Part shown: positions 26,239 to 34,898 of the stretch, one piece after another
How positions within the stretch are numbered: position 1 is the stretch's first letter
How the letters are laid out: every line of letters starts with the position of its first letter
Source: JBCCCJ01 sp039029315
Lineage (GTDB): Bacteria > Bacteroidota > Bacteroidia > J057
Direction: 5' to 3'
Assembly: GCA_039029315.1 (NCBI GenBank)
Contig: JBCCGK010000049.1
Span: 15,237 to 79,236 of the forward strand
DNA: 64,000 nucleotides
Program-made: the position numbers and the translations under genes
Notes under the pieces: generated by a model
Databases searched by the model: none
Told to the model about the DNA's origin: nothing
What the model saw: only the letters and a program-made list of their open reading frames with translations

Positions 26239-28293
26239 ATGCCTTATACTCACAAACTCCCCTCAAAAAACAAAGCCGGGCGGCCTGCTGCGCATTCGCG
26301 TATAGCAAATGACTCGCGAGAAAGCAGCTCCCTCAAAGCTCCGGCAACTGTATTTTCACCCGTTCAGAAAAAGGAAACATCCACTCCGCCGCCCAATTTG
26401 AATTCCACAATTAACTCCACCATCAAAGCCTTAAACGCTGAGCGGAAGAAACCAAGTATTTATGTGAAATATGAAGGAAACATTTACCTCAAGCCCCCCA
26501 AGTATTCTCATTTTCAAAAAGACCCTGATTTTCAGTACGAGGAGAACCGGGGCAATCCATTGGTAGAAGTTGTAGGGGTGAAAGGATTCACGAATTTCAG
26601 TGTGAAGGTTGGGAAGGGGTTCATGGAGGCGTCTCCTGAAGAGAAAAAAGCCATGCTTAGGCCTGCCATAGAAGCTGGAATTTCCCGTTATAATAAGAAA
26701 TCAGAGCTGGAGCAGATCTCTCACCAAAAAGGAGGCTTCGATGGGAAAGATGCAGAAACCATGGTTCGGCATCTATTGGAGCTTGCCAGTCCGCAATATG
26801 CGAATCTGGTGAATAAGGTTGAATTCGCTCAAGATCACGGTGGAATCAGCTTGGAAGGGACCAGAGCTGAGGCTACAATTCGGGTTGGAAAAGAATTTTT
26901 GACAGGAATAAAAGACGAAACATTCGCCCAGAAGAAAGAAACCCTCTTGGCTGCGATACAATCATATGAAGCGAAAATAGGAGCTGTTGAAGACCGTATC
27001 GTAACAGTTGGATCGAAAAAGGCTGACAATCCTGCTGCTGCCACCATCAACAGTGCAGAAGCTGTGTACAAACTCATCAACCTCTATTTGCCGCGCTATA
27101 AGGAAATCATAGGCGGGGTTGGCTATTCATCATCGGTTGACAATGTGAAGGTCGAATCGGACAATAGTCTGATGCTTACCGTTGGGAAGGATTTTATGGA
27201 CAACTTCAGCAAAGATCAATTGTCCGAAAAAGCCGCTCAACTGCGTCAGGCCATTCAAGCCGATCCTTCGACGGAAGAATTACTCATCAAATTGACAGGC
27301 CCGCAACTCATCGAAGAGTTGATCAAACGACAGATGCCCAAATATCACCCGATCATTGAGCAAATCAAGTATCATCCTGCTTTGGATGGGATAGAGGTGA
27401 AGACAGAAGGCAAGAAGCTCAAGCTGTATTATGGCCAGACATTTGGCAAAGAACTGATCGCAGAAATCAAAGACAAGGAACAGCAACAGCTGCATAATCG
27501 TTCCCTGGTCAATGCACTGAATTTCGAACTCAACGAACCCGCAGAAGCGCTGCTTAAAGAGAAGCCCAGTGAGTTCCGAAGTGCTGTCATAGAAAGCCTT
27601 AAAGATTGGGCAGGTTATGACGAAAAAGAAAAGAAGTACAAAGGAACCAAAGAGGGGAGCGAAAAATTTGCCAAGTTTCGGACAACAGAGAATTTAAATG
27701 CAGCGAGAAAACAGTCGGCGGTGGAAGGGAGAACCTTTACCACCTGTATTGATTTTCAGGGTCATATCCTCGGAGATGCCACAGGGAAACAGAAAAACTC
27801 GCTGAAAGGAAATTCGGGAATCAATATCGATGAACAAGCTGCCGGAGTAGGGGCATGGAACAAGGCGTATAAAGACATGCCCAAAACCTATCGGCCCAAA
27901 AAAGGAGATGTCTACTTATTGGCCAAGAGTGAAAGCAATGCGGCATTCAGTCATACCGGCTTCATCAACGACATTACAGTACATGAGGACGGAACGGAAA
28001 CCTGGAAAACGATAGATGGCGGGCAAGGAACATCTGCTCAATATGTCATTGACCCAAATGGAACCCATGAAGTAACAGTAAGCAAAACTGTCGATGGGGA
28101 AACCAAGGTGGAGACCATCAAACTTCGGGAACAAAGAGCGGGGGAAGAGGAATTAAAGGAAGTTACCCGTAAATATGACCCTGCAACGAATATTCTGTCC
28201 GTCCCTTATAATAAAGGCAAAGGAGTTACCCAAGATCTGCTACCCCGCTGGCTGAAAGGATGGGTGGACATCGATAAGTATGTGAAAAAATGA
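26239..28293 (+). CDS. Four-repeat protein with papain/NlpC-like C-terminal domain; possible exported effector
   Basis: A 684-residue protein of no recognised family as a whole. Residues 1-50 are basic and disordered and contain FSPVQKKE, like the start of proteins linked to extracellular contractile injection systems in Bacteroidota; there is no signal peptide. Four related units of about 70-75 residues follow (about 100-148, 175-245, 275-342, 355-430), each with a P-x-Y-x-x-I-I/V motif or an L-x-V-G-K-x-F-M motif and a helix ending in LxxAI. The C-terminal part has a Cys503 (TTCIDF), His572 (FSHTGFI) and Asp593 (TIDGGQG) in the order of a papain-like amidase, with PKKGDVYLL before the His. 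No injection-system structural gene is in the window. A toxin, cell-wall amidase or cargo protein are all possible. Confidence 0.6.
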   Translation: MPYTHKLPSKNKAGRPAAHSRIANDSRESSSLKAPATVFSPVQKKETSTPPPNLNSTINSTIKALNAERKKPSIYVKYEGNIYLKPPKYSHFQKDPDFQYEENRGNPLVEVVGVKGFTNFSVKVGKGFMEASPEEKKAMLRPAIEAGISRYNKKSELEQISHQKGGFDGKDAETMVRHLLELASPQYANLVNKVEFAQDHGGISLEGTRAEATIRVGKEFLTGIKDETFAQKKETLLAAIQSYEAKIGAVEDRIVTVGSKKADNPAAATINSAEAVYKLINLYLPRYKEIIGGVGYSSSVDNVKVESDNSLMLTVGKDFMDNFSKDQLSEKAAQLRQAIQADPSTEELLIKLTGPQLIEELIKRQMPKYHPIIEQIKYHPALDGIEVKTEGKKLKLYYGQTFGKELIAEIKDKEQQQLHNRSLVNALNFELNEPAEALLKEKPSEFRSAVIESLKDWAGYDEKEKKYKGTKEGSEKFAKFRTTENLNAARKQSAVEGRTFTTCIDFQGHILGDATGKQKNSLKGNSGINIDEQAAGVGAWNKAYKDMPKTYRPKKGDVYLLAKSESNAAFSHTGFINDITVHEDGTETWKTIDGGQGTSAQYVIDPNGTHEVTVSKTVDGETKVETIKLREQRAGEEELKEVTRKYDPATNILSVPYNKGKGVTQDLLPRWLKGWVDIDKYVKK

Positions 28294-28297
28294 GAGA

Positions 28298-29131
28298 TTA
28301 GTCTGTAGAGATATGCGCTTTCATCCAATCCACAATATGTGCCAGAACTTCTTCTTTATTCGTTTCATTATGGAGTTCATGAAACATCCCTTCCCATGAT
28401 TTCCAACTGACGATGCTGCCAGCCTTTTGTGCGAATTCTTCACTTGCCTTGTGAGAGGTAACTGGATCATCAGACCCATGAAGAAGTAGGGTCGGTACGT
28501 GTAAGTTTGCCGCATTCGCCATCGCATACTCTCCTGCCTGTGTTACCGTGGTGAATAAGACAGGACTCAACAAATCGTGAACCAGTGGGTCATCTTGATA
28601 AGCTTTTACTACTTCCGAGTCATGCGACAGACCAGAGGCATCGAGTTTGCTTCCTTGCGTAAAAGATGGATATATCTTCATCATTACCTTTGCGAGGAAG
28701 AGATCTACCTTCTTGGGAGCAAAAGCCAGTCTGAACCAGGGAGAGGTGATGACTGCGCCTGCAATATCAGGGCTTCGCTTCAGAAGATAGCTTGCAACAA
28801 AATTTCCCCCCATACTGTGTCCCAAGAGAAATACAGGTATACCAGGATATGCACGCCTTGCCTCTTCCAATAGCGCATCGATGCTGTCCAAAACAGCTTC
28901 ATAAGAAGGGATATGGCCTTTCTTAAAGTGAGTTTGCCCATGTCCATATAGGTCATGCCCCATCGCTGCAATCCCAGCCTGATTCATGAATTCAGCCACA
29001 TGTGCATAGCGCATCACATGCTCTCCATGCCCATGCACCATGCAATAGACAGCTTTTGCTGAGTCTACGGCCCAGTGTTTTGCAAAAAATTGTTGGCTTC
29101 CCTGTTGGAGTGAAAAGGTTGATCCTGACAT
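28298..29131 (-). CDS. Alpha/beta hydrolase, monoacylglycerol-lipase-like
   Basis: A 277-residue hydrolase. The nucleophile elbow is GHSMGG, the acid is in HGSDDPVT, and the His in MFHELHNE. An HGHGEH oxyanion segment is near residue 35, as in monoacylglycerol lipases and lysophospholipases of the Hydrolase_4 group. No signal peptide is seen, so it is probably cytoplasmic. It is convergent with the four-repeat gene (4 bp between stops) and divergent from the MATE gene. Confidence 0.92.
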   Translation of the reverse strand: MSGSTFSLQQGSQQFFAKHWAVDSAKAVYCMVHGHGEHVMRYAHVAEFMNQAGIAAMGHDLYGHGQTHFKKGHIPSYEAVLDSIDALLEEARRAYPGIPVFLLGHSMGGNFVASYLLKRSPDIAGAVITSPWFRLAFAPKKVDLFLAKVMMKIYPSFTQGSKLDASGLSHDSEVVKAYQDDPLVHDLLSPVLFTTVTQAGEYAMANAANLHVPTLLLHGSDDPVTSHKASEEFAQKAGSIVSWKSWEGMFHELHNETNKEEVLAHIVDWMKAHISTD

Positions 29132-29197
29132 ATGATTCTATTTGGTGGCCCTCAATTTACTAGATTCGCGGAGATTTTCTATGTCAGATCTTTACTC

Positions 29198-30496
29198 ATG
29201 AACAAAACCATCCTTCGACTCGCGATCCCCAACATCCTTAGCAATCTCACTGTTCCGCTTTTGGGGATGGTAGATACTGCCTTGATGGGACGAATGGAAT
29301 CAGAGATCTATATCGGGGCAGTCGCTTTGGGCAGTGTTGTCCTTGGATTTATCTACTGGAGTTTGGGATTTCTTCGAATGGGCACTACAGGCTTGACAGC
29401 TCAGGCGTATGGGGCGGGGGAGGAGAAACAACAGATTGTCTTGTTTGGGCAGGCGATCCTGGTGGCATCAGCTTGTGCAGTCATGGTTCTCATCTTGCAA
29501 ATCCCAATCGCTGAACTGGCATTTTGGTTGATTCCGGGAGAAGAGACGGTCAAAGTTCTGGCGAAGGAGTATTTCTATATCCGAATTTTGGCTGCGCCTG
29601 CAACGATCGGGCTTTACGCCTTGCATGGATGGTTCCTTGGCATGCAGAATGCCAGATATCCTATGATTCTTGTGATATTCTCCAATGTGATCAATGTCGC
29701 TTTGAATGTCTATTTTGTGTTTGAGATGGGGATGAAGGCGGATGGCGTTGCCTGGGCAACTGTGATTGCACAATATGCCGGGGCCATTCTTGCCCTGATT
29801 TTGTTTTGGCATACCTACCGACAACTCACCAAACAATTGGTGTGGAGAGATGTCATAGACCTGCGTGCACTCAAGCATTTTTTCTCTGTAAATGCTGACA
29901 TCTTTATTCGCACCCTATGTTTGATATTCGTTTTTGCCTTTTTTACTGCCCAGTCTTCAGGGATAGATCCAGTGATCCTCGCGGCTAACCAGATCTTGTT
30001 GCAATACTTCTATACAATGTCATTCGCTGTGGATGGATTTGCTTTTGCTGCGGAGAGTTTGGTTGGGAGGTATATTGGAGAGAAAAACGAAACTGAATTG
30101 AACAAGGCTGTTCGATTGTTATTTCTGTGGGGAATCGGATTCGGGCTACTGTTCTCATTGGTTTATGGCTTGTTTGGAAGAGAGTTGCTAGACATATTCA
30201 CAGATCAACAAGCTGTAGTGGAGGCCGCGAATGAATACCTTCCCTGGATCATTGTTTTTCCCTTGTCTGGTGCTGTGGCATTCATGTGGGACGGTACCTA
30301 TATCGGTGCGACTGCAGTCCGGCCCATGCGCAATACCCTGATTTTTTCGACAATTATTGTGTTTTTGCCTGTCTATTATTTTGCATTTCCTTTTTGGGGA
30401 AATCATGCCTTGTGGCTCGCCATGACATTGTTTATGGTGGCAAGGAGTGTGTCTTTGACCGTGTTGGCGAAGCGGTTTATTCGAGTGAATGGGTGA
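29198..30496 (+). CDS. MATE-family efflux transporter
   Basis: A 432-residue membrane protein with about 12 hydrophobic helices. The N-terminal segment (LAIPNILSNLTVPLLGMVDTA) and the repeated second half are typical of the DinF-like branch of the MATE family, which exports drugs or metabolites in exchange for sodium ions or protons. The start at ATG 29198 fits the family; the frame is open to 29132, where it would overlap the divergent hydrolase start. No neighbouring regulator or biosynthetic gene hints at its substrate. Confidence 0.93.
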   Translation: MNKTILRLAIPNILSNLTVPLLGMVDTALMGRMESEIYIGAVALGSVVLGFIYWSLGFLRMGTTGLTAQAYGAGEEKQQIVLFGQAILVASACAVMVLILQIPIAELAFWLIPGEETVKVLAKEYFYIRILAAPATIGLYALHGWFLGMQNARYPMILVIFSNVINVALNVYFVFEMGMKADGVAWATVIAQYAGAILALILFWHTYRQLTKQLVWRDVIDLRALKHFFSVNADIFIRTLCLIFVFAFFTAQSSGIDPVILAANQILLQYFYTMSFAVDGFAFAAESLVGRYIGEKNETELNKAVRLLFLWGIGFGLLFSLVYGLFGRELLDIFTDQQAVVEAANEYLPWIIVFPLSGAVAFMWDGTYIGATAVRPMRNTLIFSTIIVFLPVYYFAFPFWGNHALWLAMTLFMVARSVSLTVLAKRFIRVNG

Positions 30497-30622
30497 GAGA
30501 GTTGGGGAATGACAGTCTGATACCTGATTATTTGGGGGGGATGCAGGCAATCTATCAGGACTATTTTGAATTGCGAACAAATGATATGATATTAAGTAGC
30601 ACAGTTACAACCTTTCAAACGC

Positions 30623-31159
30623 ATGAATTCATACTCCGGTCGGAAAAACAGCCTTCGATTACAAGGGTTTCATTACGGATCAGATGGAGCATACTTCATT
30701 ACCGTGTGTACCCATAAGAAACAACACTTCTTTGGATCTGTTTTTCAGGCCAAGATGCATCTCAATCCTTTGGGAAAAATTGTGAAAGATGAATGGCTGA
30801 GGTCCGCAGACATTCGAACAGAAATAATTCTGGATACGTATTGTATCATGCCCAATCATTTTCATGCCATCGTTTGGATCGCAAAAGAGCAACCCATCCA
30901 GTCGCCCTCCTATACCACACTTCCACAAACTCCAGGCTACACCTCTAAGCCAGGGGTTATTTTTCAGGAACTCGGCAATCTGGTCAATGGCTTCAAGGGA
31001 AGCGTGACAAGACATATTCGCAAGAGTTATCGCCAGGATTTCGGATGGCAAAGAGGATATCACGATCGCATCATTCGGAATGAGACAGAACTCTTAAACA
31101 TCAGAAACTATATCCACAACAATCCCCGCAACTGGCCCACCAACACATCCAATCCATGA
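30623..31159 (+). CDS. REP-associated tyrosine transposase (RAYT, Y1_Tnp)
   Basis: A 178-residue single-domain HUH enzyme of the IS200-like family. The metal-binding HUH motif is His79-Phe-His81 in MPNHFHAIVW. The C-terminal helix has RGYHDRII and NYIHNNPRNW, with Tyr146 or Tyr163 the likely nucleophile. The enzymes cleave single-stranded DNA at REP palindromes and are domesticated, without transposon ends. Here two matching REP palindromes and a REP-derived tandem array lie directly downstream, which supports the call. It has its own ATG at 30623 and intact catalytic residues. Confidence 0.92.
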   Translation: MNSYSGRKNSLRLQGFHYGSDGAYFITVCTHKKQHFFGSVFQAKMHLNPLGKIVKDEWLRSADIRTEIILDTYCIMPNHFHAIVWIAKEQPIQSPSYTTLPQTPGYTSKPGVIFQELGNLVNGFKGSVTRHIRKSYRQDFGWQRGYHDRIIRNETELLNIRNYIHNNPRNWPTNTSNP

Positions 31160-31166
31160 CAAATCC

Positions 31167-31192
31167 GTAGGAGATGTCCGGCAGGCATCTCC
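31167..31192 (-). repeat. REP palindrome 1
   Basis: GGAGATG (31170-31176) and CATCTCC (31186-31192) form a perfect 7-bp stem around a 9-nt loop containing CCGG, preceded by the conserved GTAG head. It begins 7 bp after the RAYT stop codon. Its reverse complement matches the second copy at 31353-31378. Confidence 0.75.
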
Positions 31193-31287
31193 GAAGAATC
31201 AAATGTCAATGGCATCTCCGAAGAATCAAATGTCAATGGCATTTCCGAAGAATCAAATGTCAATGGCATTTCCGAAGAATCAAATGT
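31184..31287 (+). repeat. 27-bp tandem repeat, 3.9 copies, REP-derived
   Basis: Four head-to-tail copies of a 27-bp unit start at 31184, 31211, 31238 and 31265. The first two are identical; the last two share one C-to-T change. The unit opens with GGCATCTCC, the right arm of REP palindrome 1, and the first copy overlaps that palindrome. Units abut without spacers, so this is not a CRISPR array. It ends 4 bp short of a full fourth unit. Confidence 0.85.
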
Positions 31288-31352
31288 TCGACCACAAATG
31301 ATATGCAGAAAATGGGGAGGGGAGTTGGATTCCTTGGAATCGGATGCATTAT

Positions 31353-31378
31353 GGGGATGCCTACCGGCCATCCCCTAC
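31353..31378 (+). repeat. REP palindrome 2, inverted relative to copy 1
   Basis: GGGGATG (31353-31359) and CATCCCC (31369-31375) pair perfectly around a 9-nt loop with CCGG, followed by the CTAC tail. Compared with the reverse complement of copy 1, the third stem base changes A to G and its partner T to C, so pairing is kept. The right end overlaps the rarA stop codon (31375-31377). Confidence 0.75.
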
Positions 31379-32670
31379 GAATATTTCTCGCCCCAGAGGC
31401 GGTTCAGATAGGCGCGGATCTTTTTTTCTGAGCCAATGTCTTTGGGACGATAAAAGGTCTTGCCCGCCATCTCCTGTGGCAAAAATTCCTGATGATTGCT
31501 TTCGCCCTGATGATCATGAGAATATTTGTACCCTTTCCCGTAGTTCATTTGCTTCATCATACGAGTAGGTGCATTTCGCAGATGCAGAGGAACCGGATGT
31601 GCAGGGCTAGATTGTACATACCGCATAGCCTCATTGATGGCAGCATAGGCCGCATTGCTTTTCTCGCTGGTGGCCAGATAGGTAGTTGTTTGAGAGAGGA
31701 TAATTCGTGCTTCGGGCATGCCGATCACATTGATAGATTGGAAGCAGGCATTGGCAAGCAGAAGGGCGTTGGGGTTTGCATTTCCAATATCCTCTGCTGC
31801 AAGAATGATCAATCGACGAGCAATGAATTTGATGTCTTCTCCACCATCCAGCATGCGAGCCAAATAATAGACAGCAGCATGAGGATCTCCCCCGCGGACC
31901 GACTTGATAAAGGCCGAAACCAAATCATAATGAAGTTCACCGCTTTTGTCATATAAAGCGACATGCTCCTGGGCAGCAGCCATCAGTGCCTCATCGGTGA
32001 CCACAATATTTTCTTCTTCTCCAAACGTACTGACAAAAATATCCAGAAGAGTCAGACTCTTTCTTGCATCCCCTCCGGCAATCCGGCAGATGGCTTCAAT
32101 TTCTTTGAGCTCAATCTTGCGGTGGGAGAGGACGCTATCTTTCTCGATGGCTCTTGTGAGTAGTTCCCGAACCTCTTCTTGTTCCAAAGGTTTGAGGGTA
32201 TATACTTGTGATCGAGACAACAAGGCTGCATTTACCTCGAAGGAAGGATTCTCCGTTGTTGCTCCGATGAGGCTTACCCGGCCACGCTCTACAGCCCCGA
32301 GCAAGGAATCTTGTTGAGCCTTATTGAAGCGATGAATCTCATCGATGAACAAGATTGTGCCAGGTCGCCCTTCCGCAAACCGTAAGACCTCACGCACATC
32401 CTTGACTCCAGAAGAAACAGCACTCAACTGTCGATAAGGGCGTTGAGTGGAGGCCGCAATGATCCTTGCCAGAGTTGTTTTGCCTACTCCGGGCGGTCCC
32501 CAAAAAATCATTGACGGAATTCGTTGGCTCGCAATGGCCCGCATGAAAGGACTATTTTCATACAACAAATGTTTTTGCCCGATCACATCATCCAGACTTT
32601 GGGGACGCATGCGCTCTGGTAGCGGAGGAAGATGACTCGATTGTGCGCTTGGTGATTGAAAAAGATCCAT
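31375..32670 (-). CDS. rarA: Replication-associated recombination protein A (AAA+ ATPase)
   Basis: A 431-residue homologue of RarA/MgsA/WRNIP1, a clamp-loader-like ATPase that acts at stalled replication forks. Numbered from ATG 32670: the family opening PLPERMRPQSLDDVIGQ, Walker A GPPGVGKT (58-65), Walker B ILFIDEIHRFNK, sensor ATTENPSF, and the C-terminal tetramerisation region with GGDPHAAVYYLARML and HPVPLHLRNAPT. The frame is open to 32697 but the family starts at MDLFQ. Its stop codon lies inside a REP palindrome. It diverges from gcvT. Confidence 0.96.
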   Translation of the reverse strand: MDLFQSPSAQSSHLPPLPERMRPQSLDDVIGQKHLLYENSPFMRAIASQRIPSMIFWGPPGVGKTTLARIIAASTQRPYRQLSAVSSGVKDVREVLRFAEGRPGTILFIDEIHRFNKAQQDSLLGAVERGRVSLIGATTENPSFEVNAALLSRSQVYTLKPLEQEEVRELLTRAIEKDSVLSHRKIELKEIEAICRIAGGDARKSLTLLDIFVSTFGEEENIVVTDEALMAAAQEHVALYDKSGELHYDLVSAFIKSVRGGDPHAAVYYLARMLDGGEDIKFIARRLIILAAEDIGNANPNALLLANACFQSINVIGMPEARIILSQTTTYLATSEKSNAAYAAINEAMRYVQSSPAHPVPLHLRNAPTRMMKQMNYGKGYKYSHDHQGESNHQEFLPQEMAGKTFYRPKDIGSEKKIRAYLNRLWGEKYS

Positions 32671-32779
32671 AGAACGAAGGTACAAAGATGTCAGCAAGAT
32701 GTAGGGAATTTGTCCTTTCTTCCTATCTTCGCCTTACAATATTTATCAGTATTTTATCCCTTCCCCCCATTTTATTCTT

Positions 32780-33868
32780 ATGGCAAAACAAACGCCTCTT
32801 TACGCAACACATCAAGCCCTAGGTGCCAGACTCATTCCTTTTGCAGGATATGATATGCCTGTCCGTTATGCCAGTGACAAACAGGAGCACCTGGCTGTGA
32901 GGAATGCTGCCGGAATCTTCGATGTCTCCCATATGGGCGAATTTTTGATTCAAGGTCCCAAAGCCCTTGAATTGGTGCAACAAGTCACAACCAATAATGC
33001 CCGCAGGCTGAAACCAGGGAAAGCACAGTACAGTTGCATGCCCAATCATGAGGGTGGAATTGTTGACGATGTGATTGTCTATTGCTTAGCTGAGGAGAAA
33101 TATATGATCGTCGTGAATGCAGCCAATGTCGAAAAGGATTGGAACTGGATCTCTGCCTCCAACGAAAAGATAGGAGCGGACATGATCGACCAATCTGAAG
33201 GAATGGCCTTGTTGGCTGTTTCTGGACCAAAAGCCGAAGCCGCTTTGCAGGGTATCGCAAAAGCTGACCTATCTGGATTAGGGACATATTTTTTCTTGCG
33301 AACAACCATTGCAGGCGTTCCTGACATCCTTGTGGCAACGACAGGTTATACCGGAGAGCGAACCTTTGAAGTGTTTGTTCCCAATGAGCACGCCGTTCAT
33401 GTCTGGAATGCAATCTTGGAATCCGGCAACCCGCATGGCTTGATCCCTTGTGGGTTGGGAGCTCGTGATACCTTGCGTTTGGAGATGGGCTATATGCTGT
33501 ATGGAAATGACATCAATGATTCAACTTCTCCACTGGAGGCAGGATTGGGCTGGATTACCAAACTCAAAAAAGGCTCCTTCAATGGCTCAGAAGTCATACG
33601 CGTGTTGAAAACAAAAGGAATCAGCCGAAAACTGGTTGGATTCAAGATGATGGAACGTGGCATCCCAAGAGCAGGATATGAGATCGCTCATGATGGAGAA
33701 GTTGTCGGAAGTGTCACCTCGGGCTCTATTAGTCCTCTTCTGAACGAAGGCATTGGGTTGGGATATGTTCCGAAAGCGCTGGCTGAAGTAGGCACCGAGT
33801 TGGATATTCTGATCCGAAAAAAAGCTGTGAAAGCAACTGTTTGGAAAACACCATTTATCCAAAAATAA
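32780..33868 (+). CDS. gcvT: Aminomethyltransferase, glycine cleavage T protein
   Basis: A 362-residue GcvT, which transfers the aminomethyl carbon of glycine from lipoyl-H protein to tetrahydrofolate and frees ammonia. The family's N-terminal MPVRY and FDVSHMGE motifs, GGIVDD-VIVY region, GYTGERTFEVF and the C-terminal VTSGSISPLLNEGIGLGYV are all present. Length is normal. The other glycine cleavage genes are not in this window; lipA lies 13 kb away. The MaoC-like gene follows 26 bp later. Confidence 0.97.
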   Translation: MAKQTPLYATHQALGARLIPFAGYDMPVRYASDKQEHLAVRNAAGIFDVSHMGEFLIQGPKALELVQQVTTNNARRLKPGKAQYSCMPNHEGGIVDDVIVYCLAEEKYMIVVNAANVEKDWNWISASNEKIGADMIDQSEGMALLAVSGPKAEAALQGIAKADLSGLGTYFFLRTTIAGVPDILVATTGYTGERTFEVFVPNEHAVHVWNAILESGNPHGLIPCGLGARDTLRLEMGYMLYGNDINDSTSPLEAGLGWITKLKKGSFNGSEVIRVLKTKGISRKLVGFKMMERGIPRAGYEIAHDGEVVGSVTSGSISPLLNEGIGLGYVPKALAEVGTELDILIRKKAVKATVWKTPFIQK

Positions 33869-33894
33869 TCTACTACCACTTTAACTTTTTCATC

Positions 33895-34350
33895 ATGGTA
33901 TTTGAAACTCTTCAGGAAGTCGAAGCTGCCATTGGCCAACATCTTGGGACATCTCCCTGGGTTGATATCACGCAAGACATGGTCAACCAATTTGCAGAAT
34001 CTACCAAAGATCTTCAGTGGATTCATGTCGATGTAGAGCGTGCCAATCGAGAATCCCCTTTTGGTGCCCCCATTGCACATGGCTTCCTGACGCTTTCATT
34101 AGCCTCTTATTTCATCTCACATATCATGACTGTGAAGTCCGTCAAAATGGGCGTCAATTATGGGCTGAACAAAGTGCGATTTATCTCTCCTGTCAAAGTC
34201 GGAAGTCGAGTGAGAATGAGTGCCAAACTCCTGTCCTCCGAACCCTATCGTGAGACCGGCCGTCGCTCAATCACTGAGTGTACCTTCGAGATTGAAGGAG
34301 AAGATAAGCCCGCTTGTATTGCAGAATGGGTAGGATTGGCATTTGAATGA
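33895..34350 (+). CDS. MaoC-like (R)-specific enoyl-CoA hydratase
   Basis: A 151-residue single hot-dog MaoC dehydratase. The hydratase motif is clear: a DITQDMVNQFAESTKDLQWIH segment supplies the catalytic Asp (DxxW) and SPFGAPIAHGFLTLS supplies the His. It likely hydrates or dehydrates enoyl-CoA or a related thioester. The start at ATG 33895 fits the family; the frame extends to 33841 without support. Its stop overlaps the next gene by ATGA, so the two are translationally coupled. Confidence 0.92.
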   Translation: MVFETLQEVEAAIGQHLGTSPWVDITQDMVNQFAESTKDLQWIHVDVERANRESPFGAPIAHGFLTLSLASYFISHIMTVKSVKMGVNYGLNKVRFISPVKVGSRVRMSAKLLSSEPYRETGRRSITECTFEIEGEDKPACIAEWVGLAFE

Positions 34351-34808
34351 TGACCTCCACCATTGAGAAGCTGTTGGCGGATTATCCCAGTCTGGTCGAA
34401 CGAGCAGTTATCTGGGGAGATATGGATGCTGCACGCCATGTCAACAATACAGTGTATGTCAAGTGGAGCGAAGTCGGGCGAACAGAATACCTGGCTGCCT
34501 TTGAGCCGGGAGGCTTAGGCGGGGAAGGGAAAAGATTTGGTCCCATCCTGCACACAGTCAGCTGCAAATTCATCTATCCACTGACGTATCCAGATACAGT
34601 ATATCTTGGAACACGGATAAGTGAGATGCAAGAGGATCGATTTGTGCTGGAGACCCTAATGGTTAGCCAAAAACATGCCCGTGTGGCTGCATTGGCGACT
34701 GGAATCATTGTGTGGTATGATTATCAAGCCTGGAAAAAGGCCCCACTGCCAGAAAATTTTGAAGAACGTATCCAATCCTTTGAAGCTGACGCCAGGAGAC
34801 ATCGATAG
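34347..34808 (+). CDS. Acyl-CoA thioesterase, 4-hydroxybenzoyl-CoA thioesterase type
   Basis: A 153-residue hot-dog thioesterase. The motif WGDMDAARHVNNTVYVKW carries the conserved Asp and the HVNN segment typical of the YbgC/FcbC group. It should hydrolyse an acyl-CoA or acyl-carrier thioester. The ATG overlaps the stop of the MaoC-like gene by four bases (ATGA), so both hot-dog enzymes are made together and may act on the same acyl chain. An inverted repeat follows. Confidence 0.92.
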   Translation: MMTSTIEKLLADYPSLVERAVIWGDMDAARHVNNTVYVKWSEVGRTEYLAAFEPGGLGGEGKRFGPILHTVSCKFIYPLTYPDTVYLGTRISEMQEDRFVLETLMVSQKHARVAALATGIIVWYDYQAWKKAPLPENFEERIQSFEADARRHR

Positions 34809-34827
34809 AGAACATGGAGATAAGAGG

Positions 34828-34870
34828 TCGAAAAGAGCACAAAAACCAATCTGTCTTTGCGCTCTTTCGA
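34828..34870. terminator. Inverted repeat between convergent genes
   Basis: TCGAAAAGAGC (34828-34838) and GCTCTTTCGA (34861-34870) pair over 10 bp with one bulged A. It lies between the ends of the thioesterase and the tRNA synthetase genes, where a shared terminator is expected. There is no T tract and the loop is 22 nt, so the call is tentative. Confidence 0.35.
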
Positions 34871-34898
34871 CAATAGGCAGTGCCTTGATCTACACGAC

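Noticed and set aside
31184..31287. CRISPR array
   Set aside because: The 27-bp repeats abut directly with no spacers, there are no cas genes nearby, and the unit is derived from the REP palindrome.
31174..31431. Plus-strand frame (and a minus-strand one) with 9-residue repeats
   Set aside because: The frames arise because the 27-bp tandem repeat is a multiple of three; they have no family, no ribosome-binding site and overlap the REP elements.
32675..32682. TACCTTCG box 4 bp before the rarA start, suggesting a leaderless transcript
   Set aside because: No -33 partner at 19-21 nt; a single 8-bp box this close to the start is weak evidence.
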